A DNA stretch of 64,000 nt, taken from the NCBI RefSeq assembly GCF_006539565.1, contig NZ_BJNG01000039.1, forward strand, positions 36,986-100,985. Reading direction: 5' to 3'. Below, in pieces: positions 17,943 to 26,138 of this stretch (position 1 is the stretch's first letter; each line of letters starts with the position of its first letter). Under the pieces are notes generated by a model that was not told the origin of the DNA, searched no databases, and saw nothing but the letters and a program-made list of their open reading frames with translations. A program made the translations under genes and the position numbers. Origin of the DNA: Pseudonocardia hydrocarbonoxydans (GTDB lineage: Bacteria > Actinomycetota > Actinomycetes > Mycobacteriales > Pseudonocardiaceae).

Positions 17943-18003
17943 GATCACCGTCCGGGAACCGGCGCGCACCCGGTTCCGAGACGTCGACCATGGAGCGGGG
18001 CGG

Positions 18004-18768
18004 TCACCGCGCTTCGATCTCCGCCAGGACGTCGCGACCCTTGTAGTGGTGCAGGACCTCGCGCAGCGGGCCGTGCTCGCGGATCGTGCCGTGCTCCATC
18101 CAGATCGCGGTGCTGCACAGGTCGGCGAGGAACTCGTCGGAGTGCGAGGCGAACACCAGCATCCCGGAGCGCTCCACCAGCTCCTTGAGCCGGTCGCGGG
18201 CCTTGGCCAGGAACTCCGCGTCGACGGCGCCGATGCCCTCGTCGAGGAGCAGGATCTCCGGGTCGACGCTGGTGACGACGCCGAGCGCGAGGCGCACCCG
18301 CATGCCGGTGGAGTAGGTGCGCAGGGGCATGTCGAGGTAGTCGCCGAGCTCGGTGAACGCCGCGATGTCGTCGACGCGGGCGTCCATCTCCTTGCGCGTC
18401 ATGCCCAGGAACAGGCCGCGGATCAGGATGTTCTCCAGCCCGGAGATCTCCGGGTCCATGCCGACGGCGAGGTCGAACACCGGCGCCACCTTGCCGATGA
18501 TCCTCGCCCGGCCGCGGGTGGGCTCGTAGATGCCCGACATGAGCCGCAGCAGCGTCGACTTGCCCGCGCCGTTGTGCCCGACCAGCGCCACGCGGTCGCC
18601 CTTGCGCAGCGACAGCGAGATGTCCCGCAGGGCCTCGATGATCGGGACCTTGCTGTCGGTGCCGATCCGCCCGCCGGCCTTGCCGAGCACGGCCTTCTTC
18701 AGCGAGCGCGTCTTGGCGTCGAAGATCGGGAAGTCGACCGAGGCGCCCTGGATGTCGATGCTGACCAC
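18004..18768 (-). CDS. wzt: Wzt-type ABC transporter ATP-binding protein (galactan export)
   Basis: ATPase of a polysaccharide ABC exporter, 254 residues (mycobacterial Rv3781/RfbE type). Walker A is GHNGAGKST, the signature is YSTGMRVRLAL and Walker B is ILLLDEGIGAVD. It lacks the C-terminal carbohydrate-binding extension of some Wzt proteins. The GTG start is 10 bp after the Wzm stop. Role by family and context: it drives flipping of lipid-linked galactan across the membrane before arabinan is added. Confidence 0.92.
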   Translation of the reverse strand: MVSIDIQGASVDFPIFDAKTRSLKKAVLGKAGGRIGTDSKVPIIEALRDISLSLRKGDRVALVGHNGAGKSTLLRLMSGIYEPTRGRARIIGKVAPVFDLAVGMDPEISGLENILIRGLFLGMTRKEMDARVDDIAAFTELGDYLDMPLRTYSTGMRVRLALGVVTSVDPEILLLDEGIGAVDAEFLAKARDRLKELVERSGMLVFASHSDEFLADLCSTAIWMEHGTIREHGPLREVLHHYKGRDVLAEIEAR

Positions 18769-18778
18769 GAAGTGCTCC

Positions 18779-19660
18779 TCAGACCCAGTACGCGACGCGG
18801 GAGCGGTAGTTGCGCAGGCAGACCAGCGCCGCGCCGATCCCCACCACGGTGATCGCGCCCGCGATGTACCAGTGCCGCCAGGCGATCTCCTGGCCCAGCA
18901 TCGGCTGGCGCAGGATCTCCACGAAGTGCATGACGGGGTTGAGCTCGGCGATCCGTGCGCGCTCGGCGACCGCGGGGTTGCGCAGCAGCGTCTCGTACTG
19001 CCACACGATCGGCGTCATGAAGAACAGCAGCTGCGACAGGCTCGCGATGATCGGGGGGATGTCGCGGAAGCGGGTGGCGATGATGCCGGTGAGCACCGAG
19101 ATCCACGCGCCGTTGAGCACGAGCAGCGCGAACGCCGGGATCGCGAGCAGCAACGACCAGCCCAGCGGCTGCGGGAAGATCAGGATCAGGACGGCCCACA
19201 CCACGAGGTTGTGGACGAAGAACAGCGACTGGCGCCAGACGAGCCGGTAGATGTGCAGGCTCAGCGGGGCCGGCAGGAACCGGATCAGCCCCTCGTTGGC
19301 GATGAAGACCTCGCTGCCCTCGAGGATGCAGCCGTTGATGAAGTACCAGATCAACAGGCCGGTGGCGACGTAGGGCAGGAACGTCGCGATGTCCTCGCCG
19401 AACAGCGCGCCGTAGAGGATGCCCATGGCGGTGGCGACCACGGCCATCGTCACGCTGATCCAGAGCGGGCCGAGCACCGAGCGGCGGTAGCGCTGCTTGA
19501 TGTCCTGCCAGCCCAGGTAGCCCCACAGCGGGCGCTGCTTCCAGCCCTGGCGCAGGTCGCCGAACGCCCGCGACCAGCTGCGCGGGCCGGGCTCGTCCGG
19601 GAGCGGGGGCGGCATGGCGCCCTCCGTCCGGTCGTCGCCGGCAGTCACCGTCTGTGCCAC
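18779..19660 (-). CDS. wzm: Wzm-type ABC transporter permease (galactan export)
   Basis: Membrane subunit of the lipid-linked galactan exporter, 293 residues, six predicted helices (ABC-2 type, mycobacterial Rv3783/RfbD). The conserved cytoplasmic start WGYLGWQDIKQRYRRSVLGP and the extracytoplasmic LNPVMHFVEILRQPML are characteristic. The GTG at 19660 lies 6 bp after the minus-strand TAGTCT (19667-19672), so the wzm-wzt-glfT1 operon probably has a leaderless mRNA. Confidence 0.93.
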   Translation of the reverse strand: MAQTVTAGDDRTEGAMPPPLPDEPGPRSWSRAFGDLRQGWKQRPLWGYLGWQDIKQRYRRSVLGPLWISVTMAVVATAMGILYGALFGEDIATFLPYVATGLLIWYFINGCILEGSEVFIANEGLIRFLPAPLSLHIYRLVWRQSLFFVHNLVVWAVLILIFPQPLGWSLLLAIPAFALLVLNGAWISVLTGIIATRFRDIPPIIASLSQLLFFMTPIVWQYETLLRNPAVAERARIAELNPVMHFVEILRQPMLGQEIAWRHWYIAGAITVVGIGAALVCLRNYRSRVAYWV

Positions 19661-19666
19661 GGATCG

Positions 19667-19672
19667 AGACTA
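19667..19672 (-). promoter_or_regulatory. -10 box of leaderless wzm-wzt-glfT1 operon
   Basis: Minus-strand TAGTCT ends 6 bp before the wzm GTG. No ribosome site is present. Confidence 0.5.
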
Positions 19673-19713
19673 CCGGCGCGCCCGTGTGCCGCCCCGGTGC
19701 GGGGCGGGCCCGG

Positions 19714-20247
19714 CTACAGGTACTGGCCCGTCCCGCGCCCCAGGCCGCCCTCACCGGGCTGACCGGGGACGGCGCCGGGGGGCAGGCCGCGGCGCATCTG
19801 CTCCAGCTGCGCGCGGGCGGCCATCTGCTGGGCGAACAGCGCGGTCTGGATGCCGTGGAACAGCCCCTCCAGCCAGCCGACGAGCTGGGCCTGGGCGATC
19901 CGCAGCTCCGCGTCGGAGGGGGTGGCCTCCTCGGTGAAGGGCAGCGAGAGCCGGCTCAGCTCCTCGCGCAGCTCGGGTGCGAGGCCGTCCTCCAGCTCCT
20001 TGATCGAGTTCTCGTGGATCTCACGGAGCCGGGCGCGCGACGCGTCGTCCAGCGGCGCCGCGCGGACCTCCTCCAGCAGCTGCTTGATCATCGTGCCGAT
20101 CCGCATGACCTTGGCGGGCTGCTCGACCATCCCGCCGATGCCGCCGCCCTCGCCGTCGGACTGCGGCATCTGGGCCATGCCGACGGGCTGCCCGTCCGGC
20201 CCGATGACCATCACCTGCTGCTCGGCTCCGTTCTCGGGCTGGGTCAT
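19714..20247 (-). CDS. bpa: Bacterial proteasome activator Bpa
   Basis: ATP-independent ring-shaped activator of the actinobacterial 20S proteasome (mycobacterial Rv3780 family), 177 residues. The central four-helix region runs from about residue 45 to 150. The C-terminus ends in GQYL, the docking motif that inserts into the proteasome alpha-ring pockets. A GGAGCG ribosome site precedes the ATG at 20247. Like its mycobacterial counterpart it lies beside wzm-wzt-glfT1, although its substrates (such as HspR) are unrelated to the cell wall. Confidence 0.93.
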   Translation of the reverse strand: MTQPENGAEQQVMVIGPDGQPVGMAQMPQSDGEGGGIGGMVEQPAKVMRIGTMIKQLLEEVRAAPLDDASRARLREIHENSIKELEDGLAPELREELSRLSLPFTEEATPSDAELRIAQAQLVGWLEGLFHGIQTALFAQQMAARAQLEQMRRGLPPGAVPGQPGEGGLGRGTGQYL

Positions 20248-20297
20248 GTGTCCACGCTCCGTGCTCGCTGGGTGACTGATCGATTAGGTGCCCCCGC

Positions 20298-20303
20298 TAC
20301 CGT
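20298..20303 (+). promoter_or_regulatory. -10 box of leaderless gene at 20310
   Basis: TACCGT followed after 6 nt by the ATG at 20310; no ribosome site. Confidence 0.5.
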
Positions 20304-20309
20304 ATCCGG

Positions 20310-21515
20310 ATGGGGTTCGACGTCGCTCGGGTGCGGGGGCTGATCCCCGCCCTCGGCGACGGTTGGGTGCGCCTGGACGCCACGGCCGGGATGCAGCCGC
20401 CGGAGGGTGTCGTGTCCGCGGTGACGGGGGCGTTCCGCCGCTCGCGGTCCGCGGCCGGCGCGCCGTTCCCGGCCTCCAGGCTCTCCGCGGACATCGACGC
20501 CGACGCCCGTGCGGCCGTCGCCGACCTGGTCGGAGCCGACCCCCGCGGCGTGGTGCTCGGCCCCGGCGGCCCGGCAGAGCTGCTGCGCCGGCTCGCCGAC
20601 GCCGTCGGCGACACCTGGGCACCCGGCGACGAGATCGTGGTCTCCCGCCTCGACGACGCCCCGAACGTCGCGCCGTGGCTGTGGGCGGCCGGGCGGCGCG
20701 AGGTCGGGGTGCGCTGGGCGGAGATCGACATCGAGACGTGCGAGCTGCCCACCTGGCAGTTCGACGAACTGCTCTCCGACGCGACGCGGGTCGTCGCCGT
20801 CACCGCGGCGTCGGGTCAGGTGGGCACCCGCGTCGACGTCGCCGCGATCGCCGAGCGCACCCGCGAGACCGGCGCGCTGCTCGTCGTCGACGCCTGCGCG
20901 GCCGCGGCCTACGGGCCGGTGCGGCTCGACGCGCTGGGCGCCGACGTGGTCGTCCTCGACGCCGCGGCCTGGGGCGGGCCGCACGTCGGCGCGCTGGCCT
21001 TCTGCACCCCGGCCCTGCTCGACCGGCTCACCGCCTGCTCGCTCGACCCCGCCGCCCGGGGTCCGCACCGCCTGGAGCTCGGCCCGCAGTCCTACCCGCA
21101 GCTCGCGGGGCTCGTCGCGTCGGTCGACCACCTCGCCGCGCTCGACGACACCGCCACCGGCCCCCGCGGCGATCGGCTGCTCACCTCGCTCGACGCCCTG
21201 GCCCGCCACCAGGAACGCCTGCTCGACGACCTGCTGTTCGACCTCGTCGGGGCCGGCGCCGACGTGCTCGGCTCGGTGGGGGACCGGATCCCCGCCCTGT
21301 CGTTCACCCACGCGCTGCCCGCCACCGACGTGGCCGAGCACCTCGCCCGCCACGGCGTCTGCGTCCTGCCCGACACCGGGGAGCGCGGCGTGCTCGCCCA
21401 CCTGGGCACCGCGGAGATCGGCGGGGTCGTCCGGGTTGGGCTTGGCCACTACACCACCCGCTCGGAGACCCGCGCCCTCACCGAGGCCCTGAACACCCTG
21501 CCCGCCCTCCGCTGA
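20310..21515 (+). CDS. Cysteine desulfurase-like PLP-fold protein lacking the Schiff-base lysine
   Basis: Aminotransferase class V protein (401 residues), related to SufS/CsdA and to mycobacterial Rv3778c. The fold is recognisable: VVDACAAAAYGPVRLDALGADVVVLD matches the cofactor-binding strand with its Asp. The segment that normally reads HK..GP is DAAAWGGPHVGALAF here, so the lysine that binds PLP is replaced (Ala220 by alignment). The active-site cysteine loop of group II desulfurases is also not obvious. It may be a non-enzymatic or altered member. It has a leaderless start and is convergent with the next gene. Confidence 0.78.
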   Translation: MGFDVARVRGLIPALGDGWVRLDATAGMQPPEGVVSAVTGAFRRSRSAAGAPFPASRLSADIDADARAAVADLVGADPRGVVLGPGGPAELLRRLADAVGDTWAPGDEIVVSRLDDAPNVAPWLWAAGRREVGVRWAEIDIETCELPTWQFDELLSDATRVVAVTAASGQVGTRVDVAAIAERTRETGALLVVDACAAAAYGPVRLDALGADVVVLDAAAWGGPHVGALAFCTPALLDRLTACSLDPAARGPHRLELGPQSYPQLAGLVASVDHLAALDDTATGPRGDRLLTSLDALARHQERLLDDLLFDLVGAGADVLGSVGDRIPALSFTHALPATDVAEHLARHGVCVLPDTGERGVLAHLGTAEIGGVVRVGLGHYTTRSETRALTEALNTLPALR

Positions 21516-21518
21516 CCC

Positions 21519-21600
21519 GCGAGTCCCCCGTTTCCCGCGCGCGAGTCCCCGTTCCCCCGCGCGCGAGTCCCCGATTCTCCGCCCGCGAGTCCCGCTCCCG
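21519..21600 (+). repeat. 22-bp periodic intergenic array, one-sided (four units)
   Basis: Four units of the form GCGAGTCCCC plus a C/T-rich tail. The GAGTCC core begins at 21521, 21543, 21565 and 21587, an exact 22-bp period. All units face the same way as the gene ending at 21515. The array fills the whole gap to the stop of the convergent oxidoreductase gene. Three more arrays of the family lie at 33385, 37823 and 42719. Confidence 0.9.
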
Positions 21601-21602
21601 CG

Positions 21603-22589
21603 TCAGGGCGTCGTCAGCAGGATCTTCCCGACGACCCCGCCCGCCTCCAGCGTGCGGTGCGCCTCGGCCGCGTCCGTCATCGGCATGCTGCCGTGCACGA
21701 TCGGCCGCACCCGCCCGTCGGCGATCATCGGCCAGACGTTGGCGGCCACCGCGGCGACGACGGCGCCCTTGCCGTGCGGCCCGTCGACCGGTCGCCCGCG
21801 CAGCCCCATCGCGGTGACCGAGCCGCGCTTGCGCAGCAGCGCGCCGATGTCGAGCTCGGCCTTCGTCCCGCCCTGCAGCCCGATGATCACCAGCCGGCCG
21901 TCGGGGGCGAGGGCGTCGAGGTTGCCGGCGAGGCCCTTCGCGCCCATGTTGTCCAGGATGACGTCGGCGCCGTGGTCGTCGGTGGCCTTCTTCAGCTCGG
22001 CGGCGATGTCGTCGTGGTAGTCGATGACGATGTCGGCGCCCAGCTCGCGGCAGCGCTCCAGCCGGTCGGGGGCACCCGCGGTGGCGGCCACCCGGGCTCC
22101 CAGCGCCGCGGCCACCTGGATGGCGTGCGTGCCGATGCCGCTGCTGCCGCCCTGCACGAGGAACGTCTCGCCGGAGGCCAGGCGCCCGGCCATCACGATG
22201 TTCGACCACACCGTGCACGCCACCTCCGGCAGCCCGGCCGCCGTCACCAGGTCGACGCCCGGCGGGACCGGCAGCAGCTGGGCCGCCGGCACCGCGACCT
22301 TCTCCGCGTACCCGCCGCCGGCGAGCAGCGCGCACACCTCGTCGCCGACCTCCCACCCGTCGACACCCTCGCCGAGCTCCGCGATCCGCCCCGAGCACTC
22401 CAGCCCGATGATCTCCGAGGCCCCGGGCGGCGGCGGGTAGTTGCCCTGGCGCTGCATGAGGTCGGCGCGGTTGACCGCGCTCGCGACGACGTCGAGGACG
22501 ACCTCCCCGGGCCCGGCGACGGGGTCGGGCACCTCCGTCCACTGCATCGACTCGGGCCCACCCGGCTCGCTGACGGTGATCGCATACAT
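21603..22589 (-). CDS. NAD(P)H:quinone oxidoreductase, zinc-type MDR family
   Basis: Medium-chain dehydrogenase/reductase of the quinone oxidoreductase (zeta-crystallin, PIG3) group, 328 residues, like mycobacterial Rv3777. It has the N-terminal GroES-like domain with NRADLMQRQGNYPPPPG and a Rossmann domain with QGGSSGIGTHAIQVA. No structural zinc cysteines are seen, so it is a zinc-free member. The ATG at 22589 is the natural start because homology begins there. The electron acceptor is unknown. Confidence 0.9.
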   Translation of the reverse strand: MYAITVSEPGGPESMQWTEVPDPVAGPGEVVLDVVASAVNRADLMQRQGNYPPPPGASEIIGLECSGRIAELGEGVDGWEVGDEVCALLAGGGYAEKVAVPAAQLLPVPPGVDLVTAAGLPEVACTVWSNIVMAGRLASGETFLVQGGSSGIGTHAIQVAAALGARVAATAGAPDRLERCRELGADIVIDYHDDIAAELKKATDDHGADVILDNMGAKGLAGNLDALAPDGRLVIIGLQGGTKAELDIGALLRKRGSVTAMGLRGRPVDGPHGKGAVVAAVAANVWPMIADGRVRPIVHGSMPMTDAAEAHRTLEAGGVVGKILLTTP

Positions 22590-22644
22590 GGCGCCGACGC
22601 TATGCCCTCGCGCCGCGCCGGTCGATCGGGGACCGTGGCTCGTC

Positions 22645-23280
22645 GTGGACCACTGGCCGTTGCGCGACCTCGTCCTGCACACCCCGCGCCTGGAACTGCG
22701 CCCCGACGACGACGCGGGCCTCGCCGAGCTGGTCGAGGTCGCCTACTCCGGGGTTCACCCGCCCGGGGAGATGCCGTTCCTGGTGCCGTGGACCGAGGCC
22801 GACCCGCGCTACCTGGGTCGCGGGATGCTGCAGTACTTCTGGTCGCAGCGCGCCGCGCTGGCCCCGGAGCGCTGGACGGTCAACTTCCTGGTGCGCCGGG
22901 AGGGCGCGGTGATCGGCACCCAGAGCGTCGAGGGCGTCGACTTCGCGGTCACCCGCGAGGTGCGCACCGGCTCGTGGCTCGGCACGGCCCACCAGGGCGA
23001 CGGGCTGGGCACCGAGATGCGGGCCGCGGTGCTGCTGTTCGCCTTCGAGCACCTCGGTGCGGTCCGGGCGCGCTCGGACGCCTTCGCCGACAACCACGCC
23101 TCGCACCGGGTGTCGGCGAAGCTGGGCTACCGGCGTGACGGCACGCGGACGGTCGTGCGCCGCGGGGTCGCCGCGGAGGACGTCCGGCTGGTCCTGGACG
23201 CGGACGGGTTCCGGCGGCCGTCCTGGGAGCTGCGGGCGGCGGGCGTCGAGGGGTGCGTGGGGCTGCTCGGCGCCGCGTGA
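22645..23280 (+). CDS. GNAT family N-acetyltransferase (RimJ/RimL-like)
   Basis: Acetyl-CoA dependent acetyltransferase of 211 residues, closest in layout to RimJ/RimL-type GNAT enzymes that acetylate protein N-termini or small amines. It starts LHTPRLELRPDDDAGL. The acetyl-CoA loop is GTAHQGDGLGTEMRAAVL, and the late DNHASHRVSAKLGYRRDG is typical of the family. The GTG at 22645 is the only in-frame start that fits. Only 3 bp separate its stop from the convergent peptidase gene. Confidence 0.85.
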   Translation: MDHWPLRDLVLHTPRLELRPDDDAGLAELVEVAYSGVHPPGEMPFLVPWTEADPRYLGRGMLQYFWSQRAALAPERWTVNFLVRREGAVIGTQSVEGVDFAVTREVRTGSWLGTAHQGDGLGTEMRAAVLLFAFEHLGAVRARSDAFADNHASHRVSAKLGYRRDGTRTVVRRGVAAEDVRLVLDADGFRRPSWELRAAGVEGCVGLLGAA

Positions 23281-23283
23281 ACC

Positions 23284-24240
23284 TCAGCCGAGGTCGACGC
23301 CCCGGGCGAAGGTGTCGCACCGCGACGGGTCACCGGTCTCGTACCCGGTGGTGTACCAGAGCTCGCGCTGCGCGGAGCTGCCGTGGCTGAACTGGCTCTC
23401 GTCGACCTGCCCGCCGCCGAGCTGGGTCTGGATGAAGTCGTCACCGATGCGGGCGGCGGTGTCCAGCGCGGCGGCGACGTCCTCCCGGGTGACGTCGACG
23501 ATCAGCGGCTCGCCCGACGACGTCGGCACCGTCGTGGCGTGGTTGGCCCACACCCCGGCGTAGCAGTCGGCCTGCAGCTCCAGGCGCACCGAACCCGAAG
23601 TCGGTCCGACGTCACCGGACCGCACGCGGGAGGTGGTGCCCAGCAGGGCCTGGATGTGGTGGCCGTACTCGTGCGCCATCACGTAGGCCCGGGCGAACGT
23701 GCCGCCCTGCGCGCCGAAGGTCGTCTCCAGCTCCTGGAAGAAGGAGAGGTCGATGTAGACCTCGTTGTCGCCGGGGCAGTAGAACGGCCCGACGGCGGAG
23801 CTGGCGCTGCCGCAGGCGGTGTTGACGCCGCCGGAGAAGAAGTTGGTGCGCGGGGGCTGGTAGGTCTGGCCGGAGCGGGCGAAGGCGTCGGTCCAGTAGC
23901 CGTCGAGGGAGTTGACGACCGCGACGACCTCGCAGTCGAGCTGGGTGTTGGCGTCGGCGCCGGTGCGGCAGCTCTGCGCGACCTGCGAGGTGTCGGCGGT
24001 CTGGCCGGACGACAGGCCGGACAGCCCGCCGGGCAGCTCGAAGCCGCCGCCACCGCCGGTGTCGAAGCTGCCCCCGCCGAGCTGGGAGATCAGGAAGTAG
24101 AGGATCAGGCCGAGGATGCCGAGCCCGCCGCCGCCGGCCGCGACCCGCCCACCGAGCGCACCCCCGCCGCCGCCACGGCCGCCGCCGCGCAGGTCGTCGA
24201 TGTTCGAGGTGTCGAGATTCGCGTTCTCGTTGAACCGCAT
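23284..24240 (-). CDS. Neutral zinc metallopeptidase (YpfJ family)
   Basis: Membrane-anchored metallopeptidase of the YpfJ/zinc-metallopeptidase family, 318 residues. A short cytoplasmic N-terminus rich in glycine is followed by one membrane helix (LGILGLILYFLISQL, about residues 40-55) and an extracytoplasmic catalytic domain with the zinc motif AHEYGHHIQ and the third ligand in LELQADCYAG. Several cysteines (CRTGAD, LDCEVV, ACGSAS, FYCPGD) suggest disulfides. A GGAGGAG ribosome site supports the ATG at 24240. Substrates are unknown. Confidence 0.92.
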   Translation of the reverse strand: MRFNENANLDTSNIDDLRGGGRGGGGGALGGRVAAGGGGLGILGLILYFLISQLGGGSFDTGGGGGFELPGGLSGLSSGQTADTSQVAQSCRTGADANTQLDCEVVAVVNSLDGYWTDAFARSGQTYQPPRTNFFSGGVNTACGSASSAVGPFYCPGDNEVYIDLSFFQELETTFGAQGGTFARAYVMAHEYGHHIQALLGTTSRVRSGDVGPTSGSVRLELQADCYAGVWANHATTVPTSSGEPLIVDVTREDVAAALDTAARIGDDFIQTQLGGGQVDESQFSHGSSAQRELWYTTGYETGDPSRCDTFARGVDLG

Positions 24241-24347
24241 CGGCTGTCTCCTCCGGTGATCGGCCGAATCCCACCACACCCGCCCGGGCGGGCGACACCG
24301 GACGCTCGCCGCCCCTTGATCGGTGACCCGGTGGTGGGCAGGCGGGG

Positions 24348-24983
24348 TCAGCGGGCGCGGCTCCGCAGGACCGGGACGCCGTCGCCGGTCAGCTCGTCGC
24401 AGAACGCCGAGCGCCCGGCCATCGCCATCGTCAGCGCGAGGGTGGTGCCGCGCACCTCGGGGCCGGTGCCCGCGGCGAACGGGCCGTCGGTGGCCTCGAG
24501 GCGCAACCCGCGGGCGAGGGTCCGGCTCGGCACCGTGAAGTCGGCCCCGACGTAGAACCGCGCGACGCGCGTGACGGCGTCATCGGGGTAGTCGTGGCGG
24601 ATGCCGAGCGGGCGCCGGATGTCCTCGGCGTGCACGATCACCTCACCCAGCCAGGCGGCCTTCGGCCCGAACGTCGAGGTGCGGCTGTCGACGATCCGCT
24701 CGAAGCGGGCCAGTGTCTCCGCGGGGGAGGAGCCCAGCTGCTCGGCCAGGCGGTCGGCCACGTGCCGGTCGAAGTCGAACCGGCTGCGCAGCACGCTCCA
24801 CATCCAGGGCAGCGGGCCGAGCGTGGCCGAGGACGTCAGGTGCGCCAGCACCTCGCGGACGCTGAGCCCCGCGCACAGAGACGGCGTGGTCCACCGCTCG
24901 TCGGGCAGGTCGGCGAGGTCGGCGGCCAGCGCGGCGCGTTCGGCGTGGGCGGCGGGCCAGATGTCGGTGGTGGCGGTGGCCAT
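24348..24983 (-). CDS. Mycothiol-dependent maleylpyruvate isomerase-like (DinB-fold) protein
   Basis: DinB-fold protein of the TIGR03083/maleylpyruvate isomerase family, 211 residues. Members use mycothiol or bind a metal through three histidines. Candidate ligands are in VREVLAHLTSSA (His), FDRHVADRLAEQL and GEVIVHAEDIRRPLG (His). The ATG at 24983 is supported by GGGAGGAA a few bases upstream; an in-frame start 24 bp upstream is less likely. The substrate is unknown. It stands alone between the peptidase and a tRNA gene. Confidence 0.85.
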   Translation of the reverse strand: MATATTDIWPAAHAERAALAADLADLPDERWTTPSLCAGLSVREVLAHLTSSATLGPLPWMWSVLRSRFDFDRHVADRLAEQLGSSPAETLARFERIVDSRTSTFGPKAAWLGEVIVHAEDIRRPLGIRHDYPDDAVTRVARFYVGADFTVPSRTLARGLRLEATDGPFAAGTGPEVRGTTLALTMAMAGRSAFCDELTGDGVPVLRSRAR

Positions 24984-25045
24984 GGTTCCTCCCGGGTCGG
25001 TTGCCACAGTGACCCGCGCCGCGCCGCCGGATCATCGCCGGAGGT

Positions 25046-25051
25046 TAGGCT
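25046..25051 (+). promoter_or_regulatory. -10 box of tRNA-Ser(TGA) gene
   Basis: TAGGCT lies 8 bp before the 5' end of the mature tRNA. Confidence 0.45.
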
Positions 25052-25059
25052 GCCACCAG

Positions 25060-25147
25060 GGAAGCGTGGCAGAGCGGCCGAATGCACTCGCCTTGAAAGC
25101 GAGAGACGGGCAACCGTCCGGGGGTTCAAATCCCTCCGCTTCCGCCA
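25060..25147 (+). tRNA. tRNA-Ser (anticodon TGA)
   Basis: Class II tRNA. Acceptor arms GGAAGCG (25060-25066) and CGCTTCC (25137-25143) pair fully. The anticodon stem CTCGC/GCGAG frames the loop CTTGAAA with anticodon TGA, reading UCA. There is a long variable arm (GAGACGGGCAACCGTCC region) and a normal T-arm (GGTTCAAATCC). The 3' CCA is encoded (25145-25147). Confidence 0.96.
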
Positions 25148-25264
25148 GGTCAGAGCCATGATCACGAATCCCCGTCGATCGTGACGGGTGCCGTGACATC
25201 GGCCGGTGACAGCACACAGCCCGGAGCCGCAGCGACCCCGGAGCGCGGCGACTCCGGCCGGGTG

Positions 25265-25579
25265 TCACGTCCGGATCAGCACGAGGATCAGCAGACCCAC
25301 GAGGACGATCAGGTTCACCACCACGCCGACGAGGATCGGGCGCAACAGGTCGAGCCGCGGGTCCCTCTGGGCGGGAGGCGTGGCCTCGGGAATCCTCCCG
25401 TAGGGATGGCTCCGCGGTAGCTCGCCGTAGCTCGGCGGCTCCGACGCACCTCCCCCGGCGTACGGCACTTGCGGGTATCCCTGCTGGTGGTTCAGCCCGT
25501 GGCGGATCCACTCGGTCTGGGCGGCGGCGTCGGGGGGACCGTCGTCCCCACCGTCATCGCCGCCTCGTGCGGTCGTCAT
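25265..25579 (-). CDS. Small single-span membrane protein, unknown function
   Basis: Protein of 104 residues. The first 75 residues are polar, with proline, glycine and tyrosine stretches (HQQGYPQVPYAGGGASEPPS). The end is one membrane helix (ILVGVVVNLIVLVGLLILVLI), so it is a tail-anchored protein with the N-terminus in the cytoplasm. The ATG at 25579 has a GGGAGGT ribosome site overlapping the end of the upstream gene, 4 bp away, so the two form an operon. I do not recognise a family. Confidence 0.7.
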   Translation of the reverse strand: MTTARGGDDGGDDGPPDAAAQTEWIRHGLNHQQGYPQVPYAGGGASEPPSYGELPRSHPYGRIPEATPPAQRDPRLDLLRPILVGVVVNLIVLVGLLILVLIRT

Positions 25580-25583
25580 ACAG

Positions 25584-26063
25584 CTACACCTCCCGGATGA
25601 GCAGGGCTGCGACCAACAGCAGGATGTCGATCATCAGGACGCCGACCGTGATGCGGTAGGTCGTCATGCGCCGGGTCAACAGGCGGTCGTTGGACGCCAT
25701 CGCGACGATCATGGCCTCGGTGGCCCGCCGGAGTGTGTCGTCCGCGTCGTGGCTCGCGTGCCGGAGCAGAGCCGCAGGATGCGGTCCGAAGCTCCATCGC
25801 GTCACCGGCCACAGGACGATCGACACGCCGATCCCGATCGAGGTGATGAGGCCGAACATCGTCCAGCCGGCCCACAGCGGGAAGGTGGCTCCGCGGGCGG
25901 GGTCGGTGTTGAGCAGGCCGACGCCGGCAGCGAACGAGGTGCCCACCGCGGCGGCGGCGAGAAGTCCGGTCGCACGGTTGCGGACGTTGGCCAGTGTCGC
26001 GTCCTGTTCCCGCAGCGCCGCGCGGGCCTCGTCGTAGGCCAGGCGGGTGATCTCCTCAGCCAT
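25584..26063 (-). CDS. Multi-span membrane protein, unknown function
   Basis: Protein of 159 residues. An N-terminal amphipathic helix (EEITRLAYDEARAALREQDATLANV) is followed by two helices (about residues 33-50 and 65-85), a cytoplasmic segment and one last helix (VLMIDILLLVAALLI). The layout resembles SLATT- or Pycsar/CBASS-type membrane effectors with a cytoplasmic helical bundle, but no partner nucleotide cyclase is next to it. The ATG at 26063 has GGAGGT upstream. It is the first gene of a two-gene operon. Confidence 0.7.
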   Translation of the reverse strand: MAEEITRLAYDEARAALREQDATLANVRNRATGLLAAAAVGTSFAAGVGLLNTDPARGATFPLWAGWTMFGLITSIGIGVSIVLWPVTRWSFGPHPAALLRHASHDADDTLRRATEAMIVAMASNDRLLTRRMTTYRITVGVLMIDILLLVAALLIREV

Positions 26064-26138
26064 CGACACCTCCGATCGCCTCGGCGCCGCGGACGACCTC
26101 GTCCTCGGCCGGGACCCGACGCGGCGTCCGCCGGCGGC

